DNA from: VAZQ01 sp963725185
GTDB taxonomy: Bacteria > Pseudomonadota > Alphaproteobacteria > Rhizobiales > Xanthobacteraceae
Direction of reading: 5' to 3'
NCBI GenBank assembly: GCA_963725185.1
Contig: CAVRXO010000003.1
Location: 806,001-870,000 of the forward strand
Length of the DNA stretch: 64,000 nucleotides
Position numbers and translations under genes: made by a program
Shown: positions 8,270-16,656 of the stretch, one piece after another
How the letters are laid out: each line of letters opens with the position of its first letter
Position numbering within the stretch: the stretch's first letter is position 1
Notes under the pieces: model-generated
Database searches by the model: none
What the model saw: the letters and a program-made list of their open reading frames with translations, nothing else
Told to the model about the DNA's origin: nothing

Positions 8270-8333
8270 CCCGGCCTTGAGCCGGGACCGTACCAACCGC
8301 CGGAGTTTCGGACGGTCCCGGCTCAAGGCCGGG
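8270..8333. repeat. Palindromic repeat, CCCGGCCTTGAGCCGGGACCGT type
   Basis: Arms 8270-8291 and 8312-8333 are perfect 22-base inverted repeats. The same element stands at 12359-12430, decayed at 26408-26480, with a half copy near 33670-33700. It lies between convergent genes here and could act as a bidirectional terminator. Confidence 0.8.
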
Positions 8334-8374
8334 ACAAGTAGGCCGCTGGCCGGGACACGTGATCACACACACCG

Positions 8375-9493
8375 CTAAACGTGGCTCATCTGCTCGCCCC
8401 AGATGCCGTCCTGGCGCATCATCTTGACCAGCATGCCTTCGCGTAGGCCGCGGTCGGCGACCCGCAGGCGCCGGCACGGGAAGGCCCGGCGAATCGCTTC
8501 CAGGATGGCGCAACCGGCGAGCACGAGATCGGCCCGTTCGCTGCCGATGCAGGGATTGGCGGCCCGCTCCTCATAGCTCATGGCCAGCAGCCGCTCGATC
8601 ACGCCGGTCACCTGATCGTCGCTCATCCAGCAGCCGTCGACCCGCCGGCGCTCGTAGCGGCGCAGATCGAGATGCACGCCCGCGATGGTGGTGACCGTGC
8701 CCGAGGTGCCCAGCATGTGAACCTGCTCGACCCCGCGGCTGCCGCTCTCGCTCGCGAAAGGTTCGACGAATACCGCGACCTCGGCCACCATGGCTTCATA
8801 GATGTCGCGCGTGACGCGGTGGCCGCCGTGGCGCTCGGCGAGCGTCACGACGCCGACCGGCAGCGAGACCCAGGACTCGATCCGCGGCAGCGGCGGGCCG
8901 CGCTCGACCGGCACCGAACGCGCGAGCCGCACCAGCTCGGAGGAGCCGCCGCCGATATCGAACAGGATCACGCCCTCGGCCTGCGGATCGATCAGCGGGG
9001 TGCAGCCGGCGGCCGCGAGCTCGGCCTCGGTCTCCCGGTCGATGACCTCGAGCTCGAGCCCGACCTCCTGGGCGACGCGGGCGCGAAATTCCGCGCCGTT
9101 GGCGGCGGCCCGGCAGGCTTCGGTGGCGATCAGCCGGGCGCGGGTGACGGCGCGGTTCTTCATCTTGTCGCGGCAGATGCCGAGCGCCTCGACGGCGCGC
9201 TCGATGGCGGCATCGTTGAGGCGCCCGGACGCCGATATCCCCTCGCCCAGCCGGATGATGCGCGAGAAGGCGTCGATGACATGGAACCCGTCGCCGGACG
9301 GCCGCGCGACCAGAAGCCGGCAATTGTTGGTGCCGAGATCGAGCGCGCCGTAGACCGAGCCGCCGTCAAGATCGCTTTCGGCGCGCTCGCGGCGCGGAAA
9401 GCCATAAAGCGACCGCCGACCCCAGCGGGAGCGCCGCTGCGCCCGATCACGGGCAGGGTCGAGGTCACCGGTGCGCCGGGCCCCGTCGTTCAT
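8375..9493 (-). CDS. Exopolyphosphatase / pppGpp phosphohydrolase family protein
   Basis: 372 residues. Cytoplasmic Ppx/GppA family enzyme that hydrolyses polyphosphate or pppGpp, linking phosphate stores and the stringent response. The actin/Hsp70-like phosphate-binding motifs are visible: GALDLGTNNCRLLVA near residue 50, VILFDIGGGSSELV near 175, and MLGTSGTVTTIAG near 265. ATG 9493 is chosen because upstream codons give a basic, non-conserved leader. The short form without a C-terminal HD domain is usual in alphaproteobacteria. In relatives it is followed by rlmE; here the barrel gene intervenes. Confidence 0.88.
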   Translation of the reverse strand: MNDGARRTGDLDPARDRAQRRSRWGRRSLYGFPRRERAESDLDGGSVYGALDLGTNNCRLLVARPSGDGFHVIDAFSRIIRLGEGISASGRLNDAAIERAVEALGICRDKMKNRAVTRARLIATEACRAAANGAEFRARVAQEVGLELEVIDRETEAELAAAGCTPLIDPQAEGVILFDIGGGSSELVRLARSVPVERGPPLPRIESWVSLPVGVVTLAERHGGHRVTRDIYEAMVAEVAVFVEPFASESGSRGVEQVHMLGTSGTVTTIAGVHLDLRRYERRRVDGCWMSDDQVTGVIERLLAMSYEERAANPCIGSERADLVLAGCAILEAIRRAFPCRRLRVADRGLREGMLVKMMRQDGIWGEQMSHV

Positions 9494-9929
9494 CGAATGG
9501 CCTTCCTGCCGCGCCAGAGCGCTCCCGGCATCCGTTGGCTCAACGGGGCGGCGTGTCCAAACCAGATCGCCGCGAGTGTAACAGGCGCGACGCAGTGCGC
9601 AACAGACCCACATGAAGACGCACACGAGGCGCACTCGAGGCGCACATGAGGCGGACATGGGGTATGCACCCGGCGCGCATGGCTGGCGGCGTCCAGGTCC
9701 GCGGGGCGGCTGCTTTTCCTTTGAAAACGCACCCGAAACACGGCTGCGGCGCCGCCGGCCGCGGGTCAGCGGTGCAGGCTCGCGCGGTCATCTATCCTTG
9801 TCGAAACGGGCCAAGTCGCCTATTTCAGGCCAACCCGCGCTCCCGTTCACCCGCCGATTGAGAACATTCCGGCAGACTTACGGAAAAGCCTGCGGGACCC
9901 TCGCGCGCCAAGGCCCAGGACGTCCGCTC
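9494..9929. other. Intergenic region upstream of molybdenum hydroxylase
   Basis: About 435 bases between divergent genes. Short direct repeats occur near 9600-9660 (GAGGCGCAC repeated three times with variation). No gene or clear promoter is recognised. Confidence 0.4.
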
Positions 9930-12329
9930 ATGAACCTGCAAAGCGATCCCAGCCGGTGGAAGCCGAACCCGGACCAGTCAGAGCGTTGGGCGATCGCAAA
10001 ATTCGGCATCGGCCAGCCGGTGCTGCGCAGCGAGGACCCCAAGCTCGTTCGCGGCCAAGGACGTTTCACCGATGACGTCGGCGCGGCCGGCCAAGCCTAT
10101 GCGGTGATGGTCAGGAGCCGTCACGCCCACGGGGTCATCCGCGCCATCGACGTCGCGGCCGCCCGCGCGCTGCCGGGCGTGCTCGGCGTCTATACGGGCG
10201 CCGATCTCGACGCCGCGGGCTACGGCACCTTCAAGTGCATCGTCAACTTCAACAACCGCGACGGCTCGCCGATGCACAAGCCGGCGCGGCCGGCACTGCC
10301 GAGCGACAAGGTCCGCTTTGTCGGCGATCCGATCGCCTGCGTGGTGGCCGAGACCCTGCTGCAGGCGAAGGATGCCGCCGACGCGATCGAGGCCGACATC
10401 GATCCCCTGCCCGCGGTCACCAATCCGGAGGACGCGGCGCAGCCGGGCGCGCCGCTGCTCTATCCGGACGTGCCGGACAATATCGCGCTCGACTATCACT
10501 ATGGCGACAGCGCCCTGGTGGCGGAGGCCTTCGCGCGGGCCGCGCATGTCACCAAGCTCAAGCTCGTCAACAACCGCGTCGTGGTCAATGCGATGGAGCC
10601 GCGCGCGGCGCTGGCGCTCTACGAGAACGGGCGGTTCACGCTCCACGTGCCTTCGCAAGGCGTGTTCGGCATGCGCGGCAACGTCGCCCAGGTCCTGGGC
10701 GTCGAGCCGGGCCAAGTCCACGTCATCACCGGCAATATCGGCGGCTCGTTCGGCATGAAGGCCACCGTCTATGCCGAATATGTCTGCGCGCTGCATGCGG
10801 CGCGCGCGCTCGGGCGGCCGGTGAAGTGGGTGGACGAGCGCTCGGGCAGCTTCGTGTCCGACAGCCACGGCCGCGACCACCGGGTCACGGCCGAGCTCGC
10901 GCTCGACGCCGACGGCCATTTCCTGGCGGTGCGGCTCACCAGCTTCAGCAATATGGGCGCGTTCCTGGCCAATGTCGGGCCGATGCCCTCGACGCTCAAC
11001 GCGGTCAAGAACGTGCAGAACGTCTATCGCACGCCGTTGATCGAGGTCTCCACCAAGTGCGTGTTCACCAATACCAGCCATGTCTCCGCCTATCGGGGCG
11101 CCGGCCGGCCCGAGGGCAACTACTACATGGAGCGGTTGATCGACGCCGCCGCCGGCGAGCTCAAGATCGACCGCCTGGAGCTGCGCCGGCGCAACCAGAT
11201 CAAGCGCCGCCACATCCCCTACAAGGCCGCCTCCGGCATGACCTACGACAGCGGCGACTTTCCCGCGGTGCTGCGGCAGGCGGTCGAGGCCGCCGACGTC
11301 AAGGGCTTTGCCCGCCGCCGGCGCGAGAGCCGCAAGCGCGGCAAGCTGCGCGGGCTCGGCGTCGGCAGTTTCCTCGAGGTCACCGCCCCGCCCTCCAAGG
11401 AGATGGGCGGCATCGTCTTCGAGCCGGACGGCAGCGTGACGCTGCTGACCGGCACCATGGATTTCGGCATGGGCCATGCGTCGCCGTTCGCGCAGGTGCT
11501 GGTCGAGAAGCTCGGCATTCCGTTCGAGAAGATCCGCCTGGTGCAGGGCGACAGCGACCGCCTGGTGATCGGCGGCGGCAGCGGCGGCTCCAAGTCGATC
11601 ATGTCGAGCGGCACCGCGATCGTGGAGGCGGCCGCCAAGGTGATCGAGCAAGGCCGCCAGATCGCCTCGCATGTGCTGGAAGCCTCCGCCGCCGATATCG
11701 AGTTCAAGGACGGAACCTTCGTCATCGCCGGCACCGACCGCGCCGTCGGCATCATGGAGCTCGCCGACAAGCTGCGCGGCGGGCTTGAGCTGCCGGAAGG
11801 CGTGCCGGCCTCGCTCGATGTGCGCCATGTCAGCGAGGGCAGCGCCGCCACCTTCCCCAATGGCTGCCACGTCGCCGAGGTCGAGATCGATCGCGACACC
11901 GGCGTGATCGCGGTGGTGCGGTATTCCTGCGTCAACGATTTCGGCACCGTCATCAATCCGATGATCGTCGAGGGCCAGCTCCATGGCGGCGTCGTGCAGG
12001 GCATCGGCCAGGCGCTGATGGAGATGACGGTCTACGATTCCGAAGGCCAGTTCCTCACCGGCTCCTACATGGATTATGCGCTGCCGCGCGCCGTCGACGT
12101 GCCCGCGTTCACGGTCGCCAGCCATCCGGTGCCGGCCACGACCAATCCGCTCGGCGTCAAGGGCTGCGGCGAGGCCGGCTGCGCCGGCGCCCTGACCTCG
12201 GTGATGAATGCGGTGGTCGACGCCTTGTCGGAATACGGCATCAGGCATATCGACATGCCGGCGACTCCGTTCCGGGTCTGGCAGGCGATCCACGCCGCCG
12301 GCGCGGCCTCGCAGCCGCCGGGCCAGTGA
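9930..12329 (+). CDS. Xanthine dehydrogenase/aldehyde oxidase family molybdenum-binding subunit
   Basis: 799 residues, the large catalytic subunit that binds molybdopterin cytosine dinucleotide and hydroxylates aldehydes, N-heterocycles or similar substrates. Visible blocks are the N-terminal VRGQGRFTDDV, the Moco-binding GNIGGSFGMKATVYAEY, SAYRGAGRPEGNYYMERLID, GTMDFGMGHASPFAQVL, CVNDFGTVINPMIVEGQLHG and, near the C-terminus, VKGCGEAGCAGALTS with the catalytic Glu. The active-site loop reads AYRGAGR, not the AYRCSFR of true (form I) CO dehydrogenase, so CO is not the expected substrate. ATG 9930 is used because the upstream frame is basic and not conserved. No FAD or 2Fe-2S subunit is adjacent. 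Confidence 0.9.
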   Translation: MNLQSDPSRWKPNPDQSERWAIAKFGIGQPVLRSEDPKLVRGQGRFTDDVGAAGQAYAVMVRSRHAHGVIRAIDVAAARALPGVLGVYTGADLDAAGYGTFKCIVNFNNRDGSPMHKPARPALPSDKVRFVGDPIACVVAETLLQAKDAADAIEADIDPLPAVTNPEDAAQPGAPLLYPDVPDNIALDYHYGDSALVAEAFARAAHVTKLKLVNNRVVVNAMEPRAALALYENGRFTLHVPSQGVFGMRGNVAQVLGVEPGQVHVITGNIGGSFGMKATVYAEYVCALHAARALGRPVKWVDERSGSFVSDSHGRDHRVTAELALDADGHFLAVRLTSFSNMGAFLANVGPMPSTLNAVKNVQNVYRTPLIEVSTKCVFTNTSHVSAYRGAGRPEGNYYMERLIDAAAGELKIDRLELRRRNQIKRRHIPYKAASGMTYDSGDFPAVLRQAVEAADVKGFARRRRESRKRGKLRGLGVGSFLEVTAPPSKEMGGIVFEPDGSVTLLTGTMDFGMGHASPFAQVLVEKLGIPFEKIRLVQGDSDRLVIGGGSGGSKSIMSSGTAIVEAAAKVIEQGRQIASHVLEASAADIEFKDGTFVIAGTDRAVGIMELADKLRGGLELPEGVPASLDVRHVSEGSAATFPNGCHVAEVEIDRDTGVIAVVRYSCVNDFGTVINPMIVEGQLHGGVVQGIGQALMEMTVYDSEGQFLTGSYMDYALPRAVDVPAFTVASHPVPATTNPLGVKGCGEAGCAGALTSVMNAVVDALSEYGIRHIDMPATPFRVWQAIHAAGAASQPPGQ

Positions 12330-12358
12330 CGTGATGCTGGTTTCGCATTGCTTTCCTG

Positions 12359-12430
12359 CTTGTCCCGGCCTTGAGCCGGGACCGTTACAACTCGGAGGTT
12401 GGTACGGTCCCGGCTCAAGGCCGGGACAAG
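12359..12430. repeat. Palindromic repeat, CTTGTCCCGGCCTTGAGCCG type
   Basis: Arms 12359-12385 and 12404-12430 form a perfect 27-base inverted repeat, the best copy of the family also seen at 8270-8333. It lies between two co-directional genes. Confidence 0.85.
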
Positions 12431-12511
12431 TGAGCGCTGCACCGCATCTGGGATACAAATCTTGTAGACGGCACATTCGTCGCCAAGCCTCCTCGCCATG
12501 AACGGAAGACG

Positions 12512-13759
12512 ATGACGCAAACGATCGATCTGCCACTGCCGGCGATGCGCGCGGCCGAGACGAAATTCGTCGGCACCGTATGCTTCGTGCATTTCGCCAG
12601 CCATTACTACATCACCCTGCTGGCGCCGCTGTTCCTGTTCGTGCGCGCCGACTACGGCGTGAGCTACACCGAGCTCGGCCTCGCCTTCACCGCCTTCAAC
12701 GTGGTCTCCACCGCGCTGCAGACGCCGACCGGATTTCTGGTCGACCGGGTGAGCGCGCGCCTGCTGCTCGTGGTCGGCCTCCTGGTGGGCGCGGCCGCGT
12801 TCACCATCGCGGCGCTGGTCGATTCGTTCTGGGTGTTCGTGGCCATGTTCGCGCTCGCGGGGCTCGGCAACACGGTCTATCACCCGGCCGATTACGCACT
12901 GCTCTCGCGCCACGTACCGGCCGCGCGCGCCGGGCGCGCGTTCTCGTTCCACACCTTCGCCGGCATGCTCGGCAACGCGGCGGCGCCGCCGAGCCTCCTG
13001 TTCCTGCAGAGCATGGTGGGATGGCGCGGCGCCTTTTTGGGCGCCGCCGTGCTCGGCGTGGTGGCGGCGCTCGTGATGGCCATGGCGGGCGAAGCGCCCG
13101 AGCCGGAGCCGACAGCGGGCAAGGCCAAGGGGCGCGGCGCCGAGGCGGCCGGCAGCGCGCAAGCCGGCGGCGCCGTCGGCTGGCGCCTTCTGCTCGCGCC
13201 CGCGATCTTGCTCAATCTCGCATTCTTCATCATGTTGGCGATGTCGAGCGGCGCGCTCTACAATTTTCTCGTGCCCGCGCTCGGCGCGCTGCACGGAACG
13301 CCGGTCACGATCGGCAATGCGGCGCTGACCGGCCTGCTCCTGCTCAGCCCCATCGGGGTGCTGGTCGGCGGCTGGCTCGCCGGGCGCACCCCGCATCATG
13401 GCCTGGTCGCCACCTGCGGCTTGATCGTGACCGCCACCGTCACCACCCTGGTCGGGACGTTCGATTTCGCCGCCGCGGCGCTGGTCATGCTGATGTCGGT
13501 TGCGGGCTTCTTCTCCGGCCTCACCATGCCCTCGCGCGACATGATCGTGCGCGCCGTGACCCCGCCCGGCGCCTATGGGCGGGTGTTCGGCTTCGTCTCC
13601 ACCGGCTTCAATATCGGCGGCATCGTGTCGCCGCTGATCTTCGGCCAGCTCCTGGACCAGGGCCACCCGCGCGCGATATTCTTCGTCGTGGCCGGCTGCG
13701 CGCTGGTCTCGATCGCCACGGTCGCGATCAACACGTCACGCAAGCCGGCGGCGGCGTGA
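12512..13759 (+). CDS. MFS transporter, fosmidomycin-resistance-like
   Basis: 415 residues, twelve predicted membrane segments. Landmarks are HFASHYYITLLAPLFLFVR in helix 1, the loop 2-3 motif GFLVDRVSARLLL, and NTVYHPADYALLSRHV with GRAFSFHTFAG in helices 4-5, a pattern typical of Fsr-type transporters. A basic Ala/Gly-rich loop (residues about 193-222) separates the two halves. It follows the molybdenum hydroxylase and precedes a periplasmic binding protein on the same strand, so import or export of that enzyme's substrate is possible but unproven. Confidence 0.82.
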   Translation: MTQTIDLPLPAMRAAETKFVGTVCFVHFASHYYITLLAPLFLFVRADYGVSYTELGLAFTAFNVVSTALQTPTGFLVDRVSARLLLVVGLLVGAAAFTIAALVDSFWVFVAMFALAGLGNTVYHPADYALLSRHVPAARAGRAFSFHTFAGMLGNAAAPPSLLFLQSMVGWRGAFLGAAVLGVVAALVMAMAGEAPEPEPTAGKAKGRGAEAAGSAQAGGAVGWRLLLAPAILLNLAFFIMLAMSSGALYNFLVPALGALHGTPVTIGNAALTGLLLLSPIGVLVGGWLAGRTPHHGLVATCGLIVTATVTTLVGTFDFAAAALVMLMSVAGFFSGLTMPSRDMIVRAVTPPGAYGRVFGFVSTGFNIGGIVSPLIFGQLLDQGHPRAIFFVVAGCALVSIATVAINTSRKPAAA

Positions 13760-13805
13760 TGCTTCTTGCTCCTCTCGCCAGAGAGGACGACTGCGGGAGA
13801 TGGCG

Positions 13806-14885
13806 ATGACGTTGAGAGATCGGGCACGGCGCATCGGAGCGGCGACGGCCGGCGCGCCGCCGGCGTATGGGCTGCTGCTTGCAGCATTGGGGCTTGCCGA
13901 ACTGGTGCCGGGGTCGATGCCGGCGGCGGCGGCCGATTTCTATGCCGGCAAGACCATCGATTTCGAGGTCGGAGCGGATGTGGGCGGCGGCTATGACATC
14001 TATGCCCGCACGCTCGCCCGCACCATGAGCCGGCACATCCCCGGCAATCCGACCATCGTGGTCAAGAACATGCCCGGCGCCGGCAGCGGCCGCACGGCGG
14101 TCTTCATCAGCAATGTGGCGCCCAAGGACGGCGCCACGCTCGGGGCGCTGATGCCGGGCGCCATCATCGGACCCTTGCTCGACGACAAGCCGGAGACGCA
14201 ATTCGATCCCACCAAGGTCATCTATATCGGCTCCGCCGATGCCGGCACGCGGGTGTGCGCCACCTTCCAGAGCTCCAAGATCAAGACCTTCGAGGACGCC
14301 CGCAGCCAGAAGACCATCCTGGGCGCGACCGCGGCCGGCGGCGCGACCCGCGACTACGGCTATCTGCTCAATCACACGGCGGGCACCAAGTTCGACGTGG
14401 TCGCCGGCTACAAGGGCACCGCCGACATCACGCTCGCCATGGAGCGCGGCGAGGTCGACGGCATGTGCGGCTGGGACTGGTCGAGCCTCAAATCGCAGAA
14501 GGCCGACTGGCTGCGCGACCACAAGGCCAACGTGCTGGTCCAGGTCGGGCTCGATCCGAATCCGGAATTGACCCAGATGGGCGTGCCGGAGCTGTGGAAG
14601 TTCATCAACAACGACGAGGACCGCAAGGTCACCGAGCTGGTGGTGAGCCAGCAGATCTTCCAGCGCTCCTACATCGCGCCGCCGGGCACGCCGGCCGAGC
14701 AGATCGCCACGCTGCGCACCGCCTTCGACGCCACCATGAGCGATCCGCAGTTCCTGGCCGACGCCGAGAAGGCGCGCATCGCCATCACGCCGCTGTCGGG
14801 CGCCAAGGTGCAGGAGATCGTGCAGAAGCTCTATGCCACGCCCAAGGCCATCATCGAGCGCGCCAAGCAGGTCATCAAGCCTTAG
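13806..14885 (+). CDS. Tripartite tricarboxylate transporter (Bug/TctC) substrate-binding protein
   Basis: 359 residues. Periplasmic solute-binding protein of the Bug family that captures small carboxylates. A signal peptide with hydrophobic core (GLLLAALGLAELV) ends at AAAADF. Family marks are FYAGKTIDFEV, GGGYDIYARTLARTMSRHIPGNP, VVKNMPGAGSGRTAVF and the C-terminal PPGTPAEQIATLRTAFDATM. ATG 13806 is preferred to 13800 because GGGAG then stands six bases upstream. A paralogue lies at 38684-39766. The membrane partners TctA and TctB are not in the window, so it may serve a distant transporter or act as a sensor ligand. Confidence 0.85.
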   Translation: MTLRDRARRIGAATAGAPPAYGLLLAALGLAELVPGSMPAAAADFYAGKTIDFEVGADVGGGYDIYARTLARTMSRHIPGNPTIVVKNMPGAGSGRTAVFISNVAPKDGATLGALMPGAIIGPLLDDKPETQFDPTKVIYIGSADAGTRVCATFQSSKIKTFEDARSQKTILGATAAGGATRDYGYLLNHTAGTKFDVVAGYKGTADITLAMERGEVDGMCGWDWSSLKSQKADWLRDHKANVLVQVGLDPNPELTQMGVPELWKFINNDEDRKVTELVVSQQIFQRSYIAPPGTPAEQIATLRTAFDATMSDPQFLADAEKARIAITPLSGAKVQEIVQKLYATPKAIIERAKQVIKP

Positions 14886-14922
14886 CCGCGGATTCCGAAA
14901 TTCACCAAGGGGGAACGCCATC

Positions 14923-15634
14923 ATGCGCAATCTCGCTCTATGCTCGCTCGTGCTGCTGATGCTGGGCGCGGCGCCGGCGCTGTCGCTGTCGGACAAGCCC
15001 TATCTGGCCGAGACCGACGCCGACTTCGCCAACCTGCTGCCGGCGCCGCCGGCGGACGGATCGGCGCGCGACCAGAGCGACATGCAGGCGCTCATCGCCA
15101 TGCAGAAAACCCTCACGCCCGAGCGGCTCGAGCGCATCCAGGCCGATACCCAGCAGTCGGTCTATCAGGTTGCGGGCGAGGTCCTCGGGCCCGAGCTTCA
15201 CCAAGGACCGCTTCCCGCTCGCGGGCGCGTTCTTCGACAAGGTCAACAAAGACTCAGGCGTCGGCGTTCGCGCGATCAAGCAGAAGTACAAGCGGCTGCG
15301 CCCGTTCCAGGCCAACAAGGAAGTGCAGTCGCCGGCCAATATCGCGGCGGCCTCGCAAGGGCCGACCTATCCGAGCGGGCACGGCACCTTCGGAGCCGAG
15401 GTCGCCATCCTCCTCTCCATGATGGTGCCCGAGAAGCGCAGCGAGCTGTTCGCCCGCGGCTGGCAATTTGGCGAGCAGCGCATCCTGAGCGGCGTCGCCT
15501 ACCCCTCCGACTGGGAAGCCGGCCATATCGGCGCCACCGTGATGGTCACGCTGATGCTGCAGAAGCCGGAATTCAGGGCGGATTTCGACGCTGTCAAGGC
15601 GGAGGTGCGCAAGGGGCTGGGGTTGGCGCCGTAG
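14923..15634 (+). pseudogene. Class A acid phosphatase (PAP2 superfamily), one frameshift
   Basis: Secreted phosphomonoesterase of the PhoN/PAP2 type. ATG 14923 follows AAGGGGGA. A signal peptide (LCSLVLLMLGAAPALS) is followed by the family N-terminal domain. Near 15185 a single-base change shifts the frame; the active-site half continues to 15634 with KQKYKRLRPF (motif 1), PTYPSGHGTFGAE (motif 2) and GVAYPSDWEAGHIGA (motif 3, where the usual Arg is not obvious). It lies 37 bases behind the Bug protein and may share its transcript. It is the last chromosomal gene before the toxin-relic zone. Confidence 0.82.
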
Positions 15635-15760
15635 TGAACCTGCGCGACCTTGATCGGTCTGCTCGACGCTCCGGTTTGTGCTCGTTCATCGCTCGGCGCA
15701 ACAACGAAAGATGCCTGCGGGGCATCTATGACCACTTGCACGTTGGGTCCGGCCGCGCGG

Positions 15761-15990
15761 AACCTCCGCAAGATCGTTAACATCCCTGCTGAGCTTGTTA
15801 TATAGCACATTCACGTGCCTGCCTTGCACCTGATAACCGGCCGCCTCAAGATCAATGCTCTTGAGGCTTGTCACGGCCCCTGTTCGTGGATCACGGATGT
15901 CGATGGTCGGATGATTTGGTTGTAAATTGTGGTCAAATATTCTTTTCAAGTATCCTGCCACGCCCCCCGCCGGCAGGTCCCTACAGGCCT
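15761..15990 (-). pseudogene. Displaced toxin tail C (CdiA-type nuclease fragment)
   Basis: In one frame the fragment reads LKRIFDHNLQPNHPTIDIRD, then AVTSLKSIDLEAAGYQ and NVLYNKLSRDVNDLAE, matching the C-terminal domain of the toxin at 17792-19769 residue for residue over about 70 positions. The N-terminal RGRxxE part of the fold is replaced by the repeat sequence at 15990-16030, and the end is lost where chromosomal DNA resumes. It cannot encode an active enzyme. Confidence 0.7.
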
Positions 15991-16030
15991 TCAATTTCAC
16001 GAATAGTCTGAATCCAGGTTCGTGAGAATC
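15990..16030 (-). repeat. Decayed copy of small-RNA repeat unit (U3)
   Basis: The minus strand contains ATTCAGACTATTCGTGAAAT, the -10 and start region of the unit described at 3138-3220. The -35 box is reduced to TTCTCA and the terminator half is missing. It sits exactly between the SUKH relic and toxin tail C. Confidence 0.55.
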
Positions 16031-16441
16031 AAAAAAGATCATCTGACTGATACAAATGTTGTAAGAACGATTCGAAGGTCGGCGCTATCACGATCGCATC
16101 TTCCAATCGCAAGACAATAAATGGAACGGCGACTATCCGAAGAAGGGCGAAGCGCGCATCGAATGCAAATGCCTCTCCGCCTCCACTCGATCAAAATAAA
16201 ACGAGGCCCGGCGCGCGCTCTTCCACACGATAGTCCCTATTGTGCAGAATTAAGTCTTCTACAGACCATGCCCTAAGATAATTCTTTCCAACGAATCCCT
16301 CTCCGCCGTTCATCTTCCCCAGGAATCGAATATAATCGGCTGGAATTTCAGATGCGACTGACATCGAGCGACTGAATCCGGATTTGCTGGCGGTTTGGCT
16401 TCGAACTCCGCGAACAGTTTCTCACTACTGACGAGCGTCAT
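16029..16441 (-). pseudogene. SMI1/KNR4 (SUKH) family immunity protein, frameshift and nonsense codon
   Basis: Found by bridging two lesions. ATG 16441 gives EKLFAEFEAKPPANPDSVAR. A one-base shift near 16364 leads to EIPADYIRFLGKMNGGEGF and NYLRAWSVEDLILHNRDY, then ERAPGLVLF. A TGA at 16191-16193 stands where GGA is expected, and reading continues SGGGEAFAFDARF and ends FESFLQHLYQSDDLF at 16029. The order PxDYxxFLxxxNGGEGF, then a Trp-x-hydrophobic-E motif, then GGGEAxAFD is the SUKH signature. SUKH proteins neutralise nuclease toxins in polymorphic toxin systems. The start overlaps the stop of the upstream fragment as ATGA. Confidence 0.75.
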
Positions 16442-16539
16442 TTTGGCTCACCGCTCGAGAAAATGCCCTGGATCAGCGTGGCCGCATCCTTGCCGCTGGC
16501 CGCGGCCAGCGCCGCGCAGCCGGTCGAGAGCGTTGAATT
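16438..16539 (-). pseudogene. Fragment of a prophage gene embedded among immunity genes
   Basis: The minus strand reads NSTLSTGCAALAAASGKDAA, then TLIQGIFSSGEPK and a stop. This matches the end of the phage gene at 20338-21229 (there STGCAALAAAGGKDAATLIQ) before the two diverge. The stop codon overlaps the start of the SUKH gene (ATGA), so the fragment has become the upstream partner of an immunity gene. Confidence 0.65.
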
Positions 16540-16656
16540 CGAGCCGCAGCGCAGCCACCGCGCAGGATATCCAAAAGCAATCTGCCAGTCTCGGGGGCCG
16601 GAGTTGCCAATTTCTGGATTCAATAGCCGAAAGCATCAATACCCTGCGACGTGGCC

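Noticed and set aside
9930..12329. Possible form I carbon monoxide dehydrogenase large subunit
   Set aside because: The active-site loop reads AYRGAGR and not the AYRCSFR required for form I CO dehydrogenase, and the medium and small subunits are absent.
9978..12536. 852-codon open frame antisense to the molybdenum hydroxylase
   Set aside because: It is a by-product of GC-rich codon use in the plus-strand gene; it has His/Asp/Gly-rich composition without motifs, while the plus strand shows clear Moco-binding blocks.
16061..16196. Plus-strand frame ending in a Cys-x-Cys motif that resembled the end of a phage head-morphogenesis protein
   Set aside because: The minus strand of the same bases reads as a SUKH immunity protein with several family motifs in order, so the plus frame is a shadow.
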